Source: Acidimicrobiales bacterium (GTDB lineage Bacteria; Actinomycetota; Acidimicrobiia; Acidimicrobiales; Palsa-688). Taken from it: 14,158 nt of DNA. A model generated the notes under the pieces. That model searched no databases. It worked only from the letters and a program-made list of their open reading frames with translations, and was not told where the DNA came from. Shown in pieces: positions 6,625 through 13,303 of the stretch; positions within the stretch are counted from its first letter, which is position 1; each line of letters begins with the position of its first letter. The stretch spans positions 1 through 14,158 of the forward strand of contig JASHVH010000344.1 in NCBI GenBank assembly GCA_030039575.1, read 5' to 3'. Made by a program: the position numbers and the translations under genes.

Positions 6625-7040
6625 CAAATTCCTTTGCCGGCAGAGTCGGCGAAAGCCATCGCGCGCTGACAGTAACCCCCAGTGTCGTGAGTACGGCTGT
6701 CGACGAACCGGCAACCGACCTTTCCGTTACTTCCACAGCAGTAGAAGGGCATTGGGTGCTGGTTGACTAGCCCGGAGCTCCCTGCGGGGCGCTGCGGGGC
6801 GCGCTGAATGTGCACAATCAGGGAAGATGGCCCCCGCCCGTAGCGCTCGCCTTTTCCGATGGGATCCTGAATGTCTTGGTGCTTGGCGTGTCCGCCATCC
6901 TGCACGACGACAGCGGGATCACCGTCTGTCTGGCCTACGACGGCGTGGTCCAGTTGGTCGATGTCCTGCTGACATGACTGACACCGGCGAGAGGCGAGCT
7001 CCCACTGCTTTACCTCCAGGTTAAAAGAACCACGCACCCT
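6625..7040 (-). other. Long leader between fluoride aptamer B and the KAS III gene, coding status unclear
   Basis: Three weak signals overlap here. First, a GTG at 7005 (minus) has a perfect GGAGGT six bases upstream (7012-7017) but opens only a 28-codon frame ending near 6919. Second, a 137-codon minus frame from 7037 ends exactly at a TGATG overlap with the KAS III start, but its product is rich in Gln, His and Cys and has no domain I know. Third, on the plus strand, 6810-6974 encodes a 54-aa frame whose codons have coding-like high GC at the third position. None is convincing as a full gene. GCTGCGGGGC is repeated in tandem near 6780-6800. The stretch may be a decayed gene. Confidence 0.35.
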
Positions 7041-7087
7041 CAGCAGGAGTCATCAGCCTTGCGGCCCAACGGCGAACTCGATCGCCA
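7041..7087 (-). promoter_or_regulatory. Fluoride riboswitch aptamer B (crcB-type)
   Basis: The minus strand reads GGCGATCGAGTTCGCC, then GTTG, a GGCC-GCAA-GGCT P3 hairpin and GATGACTCCTGCTG. GTTCGCC and GATGACTCCTGCTG match the fluoride riboswitch consensus closely, and GAGT pairs with ACTC. It begins two bases after the stop codon (TAG, 7089-7091) of the second MutS-like gene. It therefore works either inside a long transcript or from a promoter within that gene. A strong GGAGGT ribosome-binding site follows at 7012-7017. Confidence 0.85.
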
Positions 7088-7088
7088 T

Positions 7089-8630
7089 CTACATCCTACA
7101 CAGAGGTGAGGACGACCGGGACGGATCATCTGCAAAAACTCGCCAGTAAAGGTCGTTGGCGTGGCTGGTCGCACAGGGCCGACCCTCCCGCAATTGAAAC
7201 GTTCGCTCGCCGTTCGTCAGGCGCTCGGCTTCTAAGAACAAGGCCCTTTCGCGCCAGTCGCTGTAGAGGGCACGGGCCAGGGAAAACAGGTGAGTCACGA
7301 TGGCGACCTTGACGTTGCGTTCGCGCAAAGCCCGCACCACCTGCAGGCCAATCTCCGAACCTTCGGTCTCGTTGGTGGAAGCGAAGGGCTCGTTGAAGAG
7401 CACTAGGCAGTTACTCGAAAGCCCGTCGGCAAGTTCGCTCATCCGGGCCAGTTCCTCATCGAGCTTGCCTTGTTCCATGCTCGGGTCTTCCGAGGCTTTG
7501 AAGTGCGTGAAGACACCACGGCCAACGTTCGCTTCGTAAGAGGTGGCGGCGACAAACATGCCGCACTGCATCATCAACTGGGCCAAGCCCAAGCCCCTCA
7601 AGAACGTCGACTTGCCGCCCTGGTTGGCGCCGGTAACGACTATCAAGTTGCTGCCGTCGGCGCGTAGGTCGTTGCCCACCACGCGCGCATCTTGCAGCAA
7701 GCTCAGCCCGGGGTCGTACAGGCCGCGAGCGCTGAGCTTCAGCGGCTCGCTATCCGCCGCGGTAGGAAAACACATGGGCTCACCCTTGGCCGAGAGCCGA
7801 GCGCTCAGGTTTAGGGCGCCAATATAGAAGGCCAGTTCAGCACGCAACGCCTCGAAGAAACCGATTACGTGCTCGGCTGCCCGCCTGACCGTGACGGCCA
7901 GGGGACGTATAGCCTTCGCCTGCAGATCCTCCAGTGACTTCATGCCCGCTTCGTTGCGGGGATCGATCTCGAAACCTGTCTCTGTACCTCTCCCCGGTTG
8001 GACCCGCCCGAGGAGGCTCCGTTTGTGCTTTCCAGGCGGCAGGCGCAGCACGAGCTCGGCCGGCTCGTTGCCATCGCCGAGCTTGGCACTGAACAACGTG
8101 CCGTGCTGGAGCCGGAGCCGGGATAATTGGCCTTCCAGTTCAGAGAAGTACTCGTCGGAGAGCTGCTGGCGAAGCATCCGGAAAAGGGCGGAGAAGGCTT
8201 CCGAGTGAAAGTCGCCGGCATTGTCGCCGCCGGCAAGTGCCCGCAGTCGCTTCAGCGCCGGCAGGCAATGCTCGAAGACGTCAAGTGAGCTGTGCAGCAT
8301 AGAGAGCGGCCGGTCGCCGCGCCAAACACGTCTTCCGCCCCGGAGCGCTGCCGTGGCCGTACCGTAGATCTCCATCACCAGTCGGGGCTGTTGCGAGCAG
8401 TCGCGGAGCACGGCCTGGCGGTACCTGATCGCCGCCGGCGAAGATAGACCTGAGAGCAGGGCCAGGCGGCAAACCTCAAGCACGTACCTGTCACCCTTCG
8501 CCATCGCCTCCAACACGACCGGGAGATTGAGGTCCTGCTCCAGCGCGGCCACCACCTTCGAAGCCTGTCTGGGAGCCGGCTGAGCGGGCACTACGAAGTC
8601 CCGGTCGTAGAACATGAGCCGCGACCTCAC
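7089..8630 (-). CDS. MutS-like ATPase, second of a pair
   Basis: The 513-residue protein has a helical lever/clamp region (about 1-290) and a MutS-type ABC ATPase domain at the end. Walker A is GANQGGKST (about 334-342). Walker B is CLVLFNEPFASTN, where the usual Asp-Glu is Asn-Glu, and an H-loop-like VTHLF follows. The mismatch-binding N-terminal domain of real MutS (about 850 aa, with the FxE motif) is missing, so mismatch recognition is unlikely. The N-terminus (MFYDRDF, LEQDLNLPVVLEAMA) resembles other short MutS-related proteins. The GTG start overlaps the stop of the first MutS-like gene by 4 bases (GTGA), so the two are probably made in equal amounts and may form a heterodimer. An ATG at 8615 is an alternative start. 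The pair lies downstream of aptamer D. Confidence 0.85.
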   Translation of the reverse strand: MRSRLMFYDRDFVVPAQPAPRQASKVVAALEQDLNLPVVLEAMAKGDRYVLEVCRLALLSGLSSPAAIRYRQAVLRDCSQQPRLVMEIYGTATAALRGGRRVWRGDRPLSMLHSSLDVFEHCLPALKRLRALAGGDNAGDFHSEAFSALFRMLRQQLSDEYFSELEGQLSRLRLQHGTLFSAKLGDGNEPAELVLRLPPGKHKRSLLGRVQPGRGTETGFEIDPRNEAGMKSLEDLQAKAIRPLAVTVRRAAEHVIGFFEALRAELAFYIGALNLSARLSAKGEPMCFPTAADSEPLKLSARGLYDPGLSLLQDARVVGNDLRADGSNLIVVTGANQGGKSTFLRGLGLAQLMMQCGMFVAATSYEANVGRGVFTHFKASEDPSMEQGKLDEELARMSELADGLSSNCLVLFNEPFASTNETEGSEIGLQVVRALRERNVKVAIVTHLFSLARALYSDWRERALFLEAERLTNGERTFQLREGRPCATSHANDLYWRVFADDPSRSSSPLCRM

Positions 8631-10210
8631 GGGGCCACCCGGTCCTTCAGTCGATCGTACGACAACCCATATTTCTCTGCCAGAGCCGAGGCGTAACCCC
8701 GTGCGTCGGCCGGTTGTCGGACGACCTTGTAGGTGCGGGCCGAAGGATCGTCCGGGTCGACTGTGGCCACCATGCTGACCACGCCCGGGCCAAGGGAAGC
8801 GAGCTCGTCCACGAAAGTCACACAGACGCAGAGCGCTCCCAGTTGAAGCACTTTTTCCACGATGCGCGTGCCGAGGAGGACAGCATCGTCGCTGGTGGTG
8901 GACGTGAAGATCTCGTTGAAGATAAGGACGCTCCCAGCCGTGGCGGACCGAAGGGAGCTATGAGCCCGCGCGAGGTCATCTTCCAGCGCGCCTCGACGAT
9001 CCGATGGAAGCTCTTGTTGTGCAAAGTGAGTAAATATCAGGTCGGACAGCGGGACTTTCGCCGTCGTACCGGGGACCGGGCTGCCCAGCGCGGCCAAGTG
9101 GTGCAGCTGGCCCACCATACGGGCAAAAGTCGTCTTGCCCCCGTGGTTGGGCCCGGTCACGACAAAGACGCTTTCTCCTGGCTCGCAATGGAAGTTGTTG
9201 GTCACCACAGGGCGACCGCGCTCGACTAGATGACCGGCGAGCGCCAGGTCGTAAGCGTCCGAGACGCACAATCGTTCGCCACGGTCGACGACCTCGGGGT
9301 AGCAGGAGCGAAGGCCAGCCGACCTGAGCCCTCTGAAGTGCTCGAGAATGGCCAGGTAGAAATGAGCCTCTCGGTCCAGGCCTACAAGGGCAGCGTCCAG
9401 AAAGTCAGGGTGTTCCAGGGAGAACAATGCAAGACGAGAGAAGGCCGTCGGGAAATGCTTCGCAACGAGCTCGAGGACGCGCGCCTCGACGTAATCGGTG
9501 CCGTCATCATCGTGATCGGTGCCCTCATCACTGCCCTGGCCCGTCGCCGTCTCGTCACGGTCCCCGGCAGCCGATGGCGCAAAACGAGCCAACGTCTCGT
9601 CTGCTTCGGAGACGTATGCTTGCTCGCCACGAAAAGGACCGACCTGGACCTTGCCGCCCTCGATCGACACGCAGTACGTCACGTCGGCCAGTGCGGCGGA
9701 GGCCTCACGGGCGGCTGTGGCCAAATCCGTGAACGAGTCCGATCCGGCATAAGTGAAGAGATAAGCCCACACTCTACGTAGGCCCCGCGACCTCGGCCCA
9801 TAAGCCCGCACGGCGTCGTTCAGGGCGAGGACCGCACTGCAATAAGCCACGGCGGCATCGAGGTGCCGCCGCTGGTGTTCGAAGGTGTGCTGAGCCCGGC
9901 GCGAACGGGCGAGGCGGCCTCGAACCGTGCCCATCGCGTTAGTGAACTCCATAAGGCGGGTGAACATCGGGGTGCCGTCCAGATCCTGGAACACCTCCTG
10001 GCGGAACCGGACGTCGTCAGCACTATCCAGGGGGGTCCAGAGCAGGCCCTCGAGGCCGAGCCCGGAACGGCCTTCCATGATCGCCGCCGCCACCAGGTCC
10101 AAATTGAGGTCGTCGAAGTAGCCGGGCGGCACCGGGGACGGCGCGCTGGCCGTCTCTGGGTGCTCGAAAAGAATGCTGGCGGGGGTGGCGGGGGCCACGC
10201 TGGAGCTCAC
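8627..10210 (-). CDS. MutS-like ATPase, first of a pair
   Basis: The 527-residue protein begins with ILFEHPE and a conserved YFDDLNLDLVAAAIMEGR / LLWTPL / RFRQEVFQDLDG block. A helical core follows, then an acidic insert near residues 215-240 (many Asp, Glu and Gly), then the MutS-type ATPase. Walker A is GPNHGGKTT (about 353-361), and Walker B is VLIFNEIFTSTT with Asn in place of the usual Asp. As in its partner there is no mismatch-binding domain. The helical part is shorter than in MutS2 and there is no Smr domain. The GTG start overlaps the TGA of the unknown 178-aa gene upstream by 4 bases, so the three genes form one coupled operon under aptamer D. A truncated relative of this N-terminus lies on the other strand at 11048-11291. 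Confidence 0.85.
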   Translation of the reverse strand: MSSSVAPATPASILFEHPETASAPSPVPPGYFDDLNLDLVAAAIMEGRSGLGLEGLLWTPLDSADDVRFRQEVFQDLDGTPMFTRLMEFTNAMGTVRGRLARSRRAQHTFEHQRRHLDAAVAYCSAVLALNDAVRAYGPRSRGLRRVWAYLFTYAGSDSFTDLATAAREASAALADVTYCVSIEGGKVQVGPFRGEQAYVSEADETLARFAPSAAGDRDETATGQGSDEGTDHDDDGTDYVEARVLELVAKHFPTAFSRLALFSLEHPDFLDAALVGLDREAHFYLAILEHFRGLRSAGLRSCYPEVVDRGERLCVSDAYDLALAGHLVERGRPVVTNNFHCEPGESVFVVTGPNHGGKTTFARMVGQLHHLAALGSPVPGTTAKVPLSDLIFTHFAQQELPSDRRGALEDDLARAHSSLRSATAGSVLIFNEIFTSTTSDDAVLLGTRIVEKVLQLGALCVCVTFVDELASLGPGVVSMVATVDPDDPSARTYKVVRQPADARGYASALAEKYGLSYDRLKDRVAP

Positions 10211-10743
10211 GCTCGGTAGCCTTCGCGAACGACAGCGGACCGGGCCTCCTCCCAGGAGGCGAGGAGCTCAGGCATCATCGGGTGAAGTTCGGCCAGTGAC
10301 CTGGGAGCGATGTTGTAGACGTCGTCCGGGTAGAGCTTGATCGCCAACCGGTCTCTCCTTGCCTGCGGGACGCGCTCCTGCCTTAGTACGCCGGCCGGGT
10401 AAGCGACAGCCTCTTGGAGCACGCCGAGGACACGCGGCGGCACCGGCCGCAAGTCTTCGACGACGGCCAAGAGCTCCATCACCTTGCTCTCGACTTCCTC
10501 GGCCGCCTTCCAACCCTCGAGCTCGGCGTTCCGGTAAAGGACGCGCGACCGTTCGGCTCCCATAGTCCAGTACCCGCCGGCTCGGGCGGTCCCGTTGGCC
10601 ACGCCCCGTTGGACGCATCGCAGCACCCAGTCGGGCACGGCTATGCCCACCCTCATGGCTACCAGCCCCGTCAGCTGGCCCAATTCGCGCTCATTATCTG
10701 TCGTCATCCCCGATACCCGGGGGTAGGCAAGCTCACGCCTCAC
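10207..10743 (-). CDS. Protein of unknown function, first gene of the fluoride-switched MutS-like operon
   Basis: I do not recognise this 178-residue protein. It looks soluble and alpha/beta: there is no signal peptide or membrane segment. Notable stretches are GVANGTARAGGYWTMGAERS, a charged helix LEGWKAAEEVESKVMELL, and a C-terminal part KLYPDDVYNIAPRSL followed by a Trp-containing helix LLASWEEARSAVV. The GTG at 10743 has AGGAG six bases upstream (AGGAG-ACCTCC-GTG), which supports this start; an ATG at codon 13 (10707) is the alternative. Aptamer D lies immediately upstream. The stop codon overlaps the start of the first MutS-like gene by 4 bases, so a shared role with the MutS-like pair is likely. 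The codon pattern and the coupled overlap make it a real gene even though its role is unknown. Confidence 0.8.
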   Translation of the reverse strand: MRRELAYPRVSGMTTDNERELGQLTGLVAMRVGIAVPDWVLRCVQRGVANGTARAGGYWTMGAERSRVLYRNAELEGWKAAEEVESKVMELLAVVEDLRPVPPRVLGVLQEAVAYPAGVLRQERVPQARRDRLAIKLYPDDVYNIAPRSLAELHPMMPELLASWEEARSAVVREGYRA

Positions 10744-10765
10744 GGAGGTCTCCTGCTACCGAGTT

Positions 10766-10832
10766 GGCCAGGGACCGTCAGCCACTCGGCGCTTCGACCA
10801 ACCGAGGTTGGTCCCGGTGGGGCCCATCACCG
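10766..10832 (-). promoter_or_regulatory. Fluoride riboswitch aptamer D (crcB-type, long P3)
   Basis: The minus strand reads GGTGATGGGCCCCACC, then GGGACCAACC, a P3 hairpin closed by CTCGG and CCGAG with a 13-base loop, and GGCTGACGGTCCCTGGCC. GGGCC of the 5' half pairs with GGTCC of the 3' half. It departs from the consensus in GACG for GATG and in the long P3. The ribosome-binding site AGGAG and the GTG start of the 178-aa gene follow at once. A hairpin of AGGAG with the adjacent CCTCC is possible. Confidence 0.72.
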
Positions 10833-10905
10833 GATGTTTACCCGGAGACATGTTATCTCGGTGGTGGCTCAATGGCTACAGGGAAGGTGGCGCTAGAGTG
10901 AGGTC
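10833..10905. promoter_or_regulatory. Divergent promoter region between aptamers D and C
   Basis: The 73 bases between the two back-to-back aptamers must hold both promoters. For the plus strand TAGAGT (10894-10899) sits about 7 bases before the aptamer. For the minus strand, TAACAT and TAAACA (complement of about 10836-10855) lie just before the GGTGATG start. No clear -35 boxes are seen, so the exact promoters are uncertain. Confidence 0.4.
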
Positions 10906-10958
10906 AGGCGATGAAGCTCGCCTTTGTACGCGCCGCCCGGCGCCGATGGCTTCTGCTG
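10906..10958 (+). promoter_or_regulatory. Fluoride riboswitch aptamer C (crcB-type)
   Basis: AGGCGATGAAGCTCGCC is followed by TTTGTAC, a perfect P3 (GCGCC-GCCC-GGCGC, 10930-10943) and CGATGGCTTCTGCTG. GAAGC pairs with GCTTC. It is nearly identical in its conserved parts to aptamer E. A small hairpin TTTGAG-CC-CTCAAA (10962-10975) and a purine-rich AAAGGAAGGAGC come next. The purine-rich stretch is complementary to CTTCT of the aptamer and may be the alternative partner in the fluoride-free state. Confidence 0.88.
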
Positions 10959-11047
10959 CTGTTTGAGCCCTCAAAGGAAGGAGCAAGCAAATAGAGCCGG
11001 GCAGCAGGACACTCGAAATTGCCGGTCCGAGCCTCCCCGAGGAAGGG

Positions 11048-11291
11048 GTGAGCTTGTTGTTCCCGACCGGCGCCTCGTCGGGGGGTCGGCGAAAGCGTCG
11101 AAGGCCAGCCCGAGTACTGCCCCGACCTAAACCTCGACCAGTTCGTCGCGACCGTGACGGCCGGCAGGGAGGAATACAACCTGGGCCGGTTCTTTTGTAC
11201 CCCCCTTGCGGACGGGGCCACGGTCTTGTATCGGCAAGAGGTCTTTTTGGACCTGGAGGACCAGTCGCTCGCCATTAGATATGGGCAATAG
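11048..11291 (+). pseudogene. Truncated, frameshifted N-terminus of a third MutS-like protein
   Basis: From the GTG at 11048 the frame reads VSLLFPTGASSG. It then shifts by one base within a run of six G (about 11080-11085) into a frame that encodes CPDLNLDQFVATVTAGREEY, LGRFFCTPLADGATV and LYRQEVFLDLED before a TAG at 11289. This matches the start of the first MutS-like protein in the window (DDLNLDLVAAAIMEGR, LLWTPLDSADDV and RFRQEVFQDLDG). The match is clear over about 50 residues. Everything after this block, including the ATPase, is missing. The end overlaps the MFS start (11281) by 11 bases. It sits between aptamer C and the MFS gene, so it now acts at most as a leader cistron. The frameshift could also be a sequencing error in the G run; the truncation could not. 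Confidence 0.75.
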
Positions 11292-12525
11292 CGAAGAGGT
11301 GACAGCCGGCGCGGCAAAGCCCGAAGAAGGGGCGGCCAAAAAGAAGGCCGCCCTCAAGTTCGTGCTGATGGTTGGTGTCATGAGCCTGTTCGCGGACCTC
11401 ACCTACGAGGGCTCCCGCAGCATCGTGGGGCCATACCTTGGGCTTCTGGGCGCCAGCGCTTTTGTTATCAGCGTCGTGACCGGCTTCGGTGAGTTCTTGG
11501 GCTATGCCCTTCGGCTCTTATCCGGGCGGAGCGCTGATAACACCGGCCTTTACTGGCCGATCGCCATCGGTGGCTATGTGCTCCAGATGACAGTGGTCCC
11601 GTTGCTGGCCCTGGCCGGTAGCTGGCAGACCGCCGCCGTGCTGGTCATCCTCGAGCGGGTCGGGAAAGCGACCAGGAACCCACCTCGTGACGCCATGCTC
11701 TCCCATGCAGCTAAACAAATGGGCTACGGCTGGGGCTTCGGGGTACATGAGGCTCTCGACCAACTGGGTGCCCTCATCGGCCCGTTGGCCCTGGCGCTGA
11801 TACTCGCCCTCAAGCACAATGACTACAAGCTTGCCTTCGCCTCCTTGGCCATACCCGCCGTCATAATGCTGGCGCTGCTGGGGGTGGCCAGGCTCATTTA
11901 CCCTCGGCCCCAGGACCTGGAGCCGGCCACCTCCCAGATAACGGCCGAAGGGCTACCTCGTGTTTTTTGGATCTACCTCGGAGGGGCCGCACTGGCTGGT
12001 GCCGGGTTCGCCGACTACCCCTTGATCGCTTACCACCTGCAGGCGTCCTCCACAGTGAAAAGCGCTCTCGTGCCGGTATTTTACGCCGTCGCAATGGCCG
12101 TCAGCGGGCTCGGTTCGCTGGCGTTTGGCCGCATTTTCGACCGGTCAGGTATCGTCGTACTGGTGCCGCTCACCGTTGTAAGTGCTGCTTATGCGCCTCT
12201 TGCCTTTCTAGGGGGGTTCTGGGTCGCCCTGGTGGGCGTCGCCATCTGGGGCCTCGGGATGGGGGTGCAGGAATCGATCATGACGGCTGCCGTCGCACCG
12301 ATGGTCTCACGTGACCGCCGGTCGTCCGCCTATGGCCTGTTCACGGGAGTGTACGGCATTGCCTGGTTCCTGGGTAGCGTGGCTATCGGCACGCTCTACG
12401 AAGTCTCGTTCGCGGCACTCGTAGCATTCTCTATAGTGGCCGAGCTGGCAGCGGTGCCCTTCATCCTTGTAGTCCGGGCCCGCACCCAGCCGCCGTCCCC
12501 AGGTCCGCACCCCGCACCGGCCTGA
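11281..12525 (+). CDS. MFS transporter under fluoride riboswitch control
   Basis: The 414-residue protein is a 12-helix major facilitator. A charged cytoplasmic N-terminus (EEGAAKKKAALK) precedes the first helix. The loop between helices 2 and 3 has the family-like GRSADNTGLYW, and the loop after helix 4 has ERVGKATRNPPRDAML. LDQLGALIGPLALAL is in helix 5, and the second half repeats with FGRIFDRSG between helices 8 and 9. The substrate cannot be read from sequence. Its place behind a fluoride aptamer makes export of fluoride or of a stress product the obvious idea. There is no CrcB or CLC-F channel in the window. The ATG at 11281 lacks a close Shine-Dalgarno but overlaps the end of the truncated MutS-like frame, so translation may depend on that upstream reading. 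Confidence 0.88.
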   Translation: MGNSEEVTAGAAKPEEGAAKKKAALKFVLMVGVMSLFADLTYEGSRSIVGPYLGLLGASAFVISVVTGFGEFLGYALRLLSGRSADNTGLYWPIAIGGYVLQMTVVPLLALAGSWQTAAVLVILERVGKATRNPPRDAMLSHAAKQMGYGWGFGVHEALDQLGALIGPLALALILALKHNDYKLAFASLAIPAVIMLALLGVARLIYPRPQDLEPATSQITAEGLPRVFWIYLGGAALAGAGFADYPLIAYHLQASSTVKSALVPVFYAVAMAVSGLGSLAFGRIFDRSGIVVLVPLTVVSAAYAPLAFLGGFWVALVGVAIWGLGMGVQESIMTAAVAPMVSRDRRSSAYGLFTGVYGIAWFLGSVAIGTLYEVSFAALVAFSIVAELAAVPFILVVRARTQPPSPGPHPAPA

Positions 12526-12537
12526 GACCACAAACCC

Positions 12538-12567
12538 TGGACCGATAAGGCACCGCTGAAGTAAGAT
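12538..12567 (+). promoter_or_regulatory. Candidate promoter for aptamer E
   Basis: TGGACC (12538-12543) and TAAGAT (12562-12567) are spaced by 18 bases. The predicted transcript start would fall at about 12574, exactly at the first base of the aptamer. Each box matches the sigma-70 consensus at four of six positions. Confidence 0.4.
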
Positions 12568-12573
12568 AGCTGT

Positions 12574-12627
12574 AGGCGATGAAGCTCGCCTTGGTTTGCG
12601 TCGAACGGCGCTGATGGCTTCTAGTGC
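12574..12627 (+). promoter_or_regulatory. Fluoride riboswitch aptamer E (crcB-type)
   Basis: AGGCGATGAAGCTCGCC is followed by TTGGTTT, a P3 hairpin (GCGTC-GAAC-GGCGC, 12598-12611) and TGATGGCTTCTAGTGCAG. The ribosome-binding-site region AGGAGCC (12650-12656) pairs over 7 bases with GGCTTCT (12616-12622) of the aptamer, with one G-U pair. This is the clearest expression platform in the window: without fluoride the site would be hidden, and with fluoride it would be free. Confidence 0.9.
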
Positions 12628-12696
12628 AGAACTAAGTGGATCTGTCAGGAGGAGCCAGGATGGGCGCCAGGATGAGAGTATCCCCACTAAGCGTCA

Positions 12697-12726
12697 GGAA
12701 AAGCCGCCTTGGTTTACGCTTTTTCC
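12697..12726 (+). other. A/T-rich hairpin in the leader of the 140-aa gene
   Basis: GGAAAAGC (12697-12704) pairs with GCTTTTTCC (12718-12726), leaving one extra T, around a 13-base loop. It lies between the two possible starts of the gene downstream. Its role is unknown; no T-run follows it. Confidence 0.4.
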
Positions 12727-12785
12727 CGAGTGGGCCCTCTCGTGGCCACGCCCCAGCTGGTAAGTCGCGGCCCGGAGGTGAGACT

Positions 12786-13208
12786 ATGCCAAAGTTCATC
12801 AGTCGTCGGAAGCTGGCTGAAGACGCCGACTCCGTGCTCTCGGATCTGGGGACGAGCGCGGAAGAGGTGGCGTCTTCACTCGTTAAGTACGGTGTGGGCG
12901 GTGGGGCTGAAACCAGCAGCGACCTTCTCACCCTTTACCTAAATGCAGTTATGGGGGGCGATAGGAGGGTCCGTTTGGTAGAGGTAACCGATGACGAGGC
13001 ACAAATCTGGACAGCTAACTCGCAAGCTGTGGCCCTGGCCCTGCCGAAGCCCGTTGTTGAGTTCATGTTCATCTTTGACGCTGAACAATCCTGCTTCAAG
13101 AGCGGCACCGCCTCGGAGACCCGGGAAGGAAAAGCACCTCCCGTGTCTGGTGAACCCGACGAGAGTTCAGAACATACGGTGCGAAATGATGATTCTACTG
13201 ATCAGTAA
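12786..13208 (+). CDS. Protein of unknown function, fluoride-riboswitch controlled
   Basis: I do not recognise this protein of 140 residues. It starts with a charged helix (FISRRKLAEDADSVLSDLG) and continues with SAEEVASSLVKYGVGGG, a mixed alpha/beta part with VRLVEVTDDEAQIWTAN, and VVEFMFIFDAEQSCF. It ends in a hydrophilic tail rich in Glu, Ser and Asp that is probably disordered. There is no signal peptide or membrane helix. The ATG at 12786 has GGAGGT six bases upstream. In the same frame an ATG at 12660 also has a strong AGGAGG (12647-12652), and this is the site the riboswitch could hide. Starting there would add 42 residues rich in Arg, Ser, Gly and Pro. Both starts are possible. It has its own aptamer and probably its own promoter, separate from the MFS gene upstream. 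Confidence 0.75.
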   Translation: MPKFISRRKLAEDADSVLSDLGTSAEEVASSLVKYGVGGGAETSSDLLTLYLNAVMGGDRRVRLVEVTDDEAQIWTANSQAVALALPKPVVEFMFIFDAEQSCFKSGTASETREGKAPPVSGEPDESSEHTVRNDDSTDQ

Positions 13209-13303
13209 AGCCCCGCTTGTGCCTGGCGCTCAAGGCACCGATTTAGTGTCGTGCCAGTCCCAGCTCCCGGCGCCCAGCTCGATAGCCCGGCGCAACAATG
13301 ACG

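Noticed and set aside
6595..6655. A sixth fluoride-aptamer-like stretch on the minus strand just before the KAS III start (GCGCGATGGCTTTCGCC, then GATGGCCGG)
   Set aside because: The 5' half resembles the consensus, but there is no room for a proper P3 hairpin, and the 3' GATGG is the KAS III start codon itself. Probably chance.
8714..9229. Plus-strand frame opposite the first MutS-like gene
   Set aside because: Antisense shadow of a gene with clear Walker motifs.
12697..12726. Hairpin as the riboswitch's intrinsic terminator
   Set aside because: No U-run follows the stem, and the ribosome-binding-site pairing with the aptamer is a better explanation of control.
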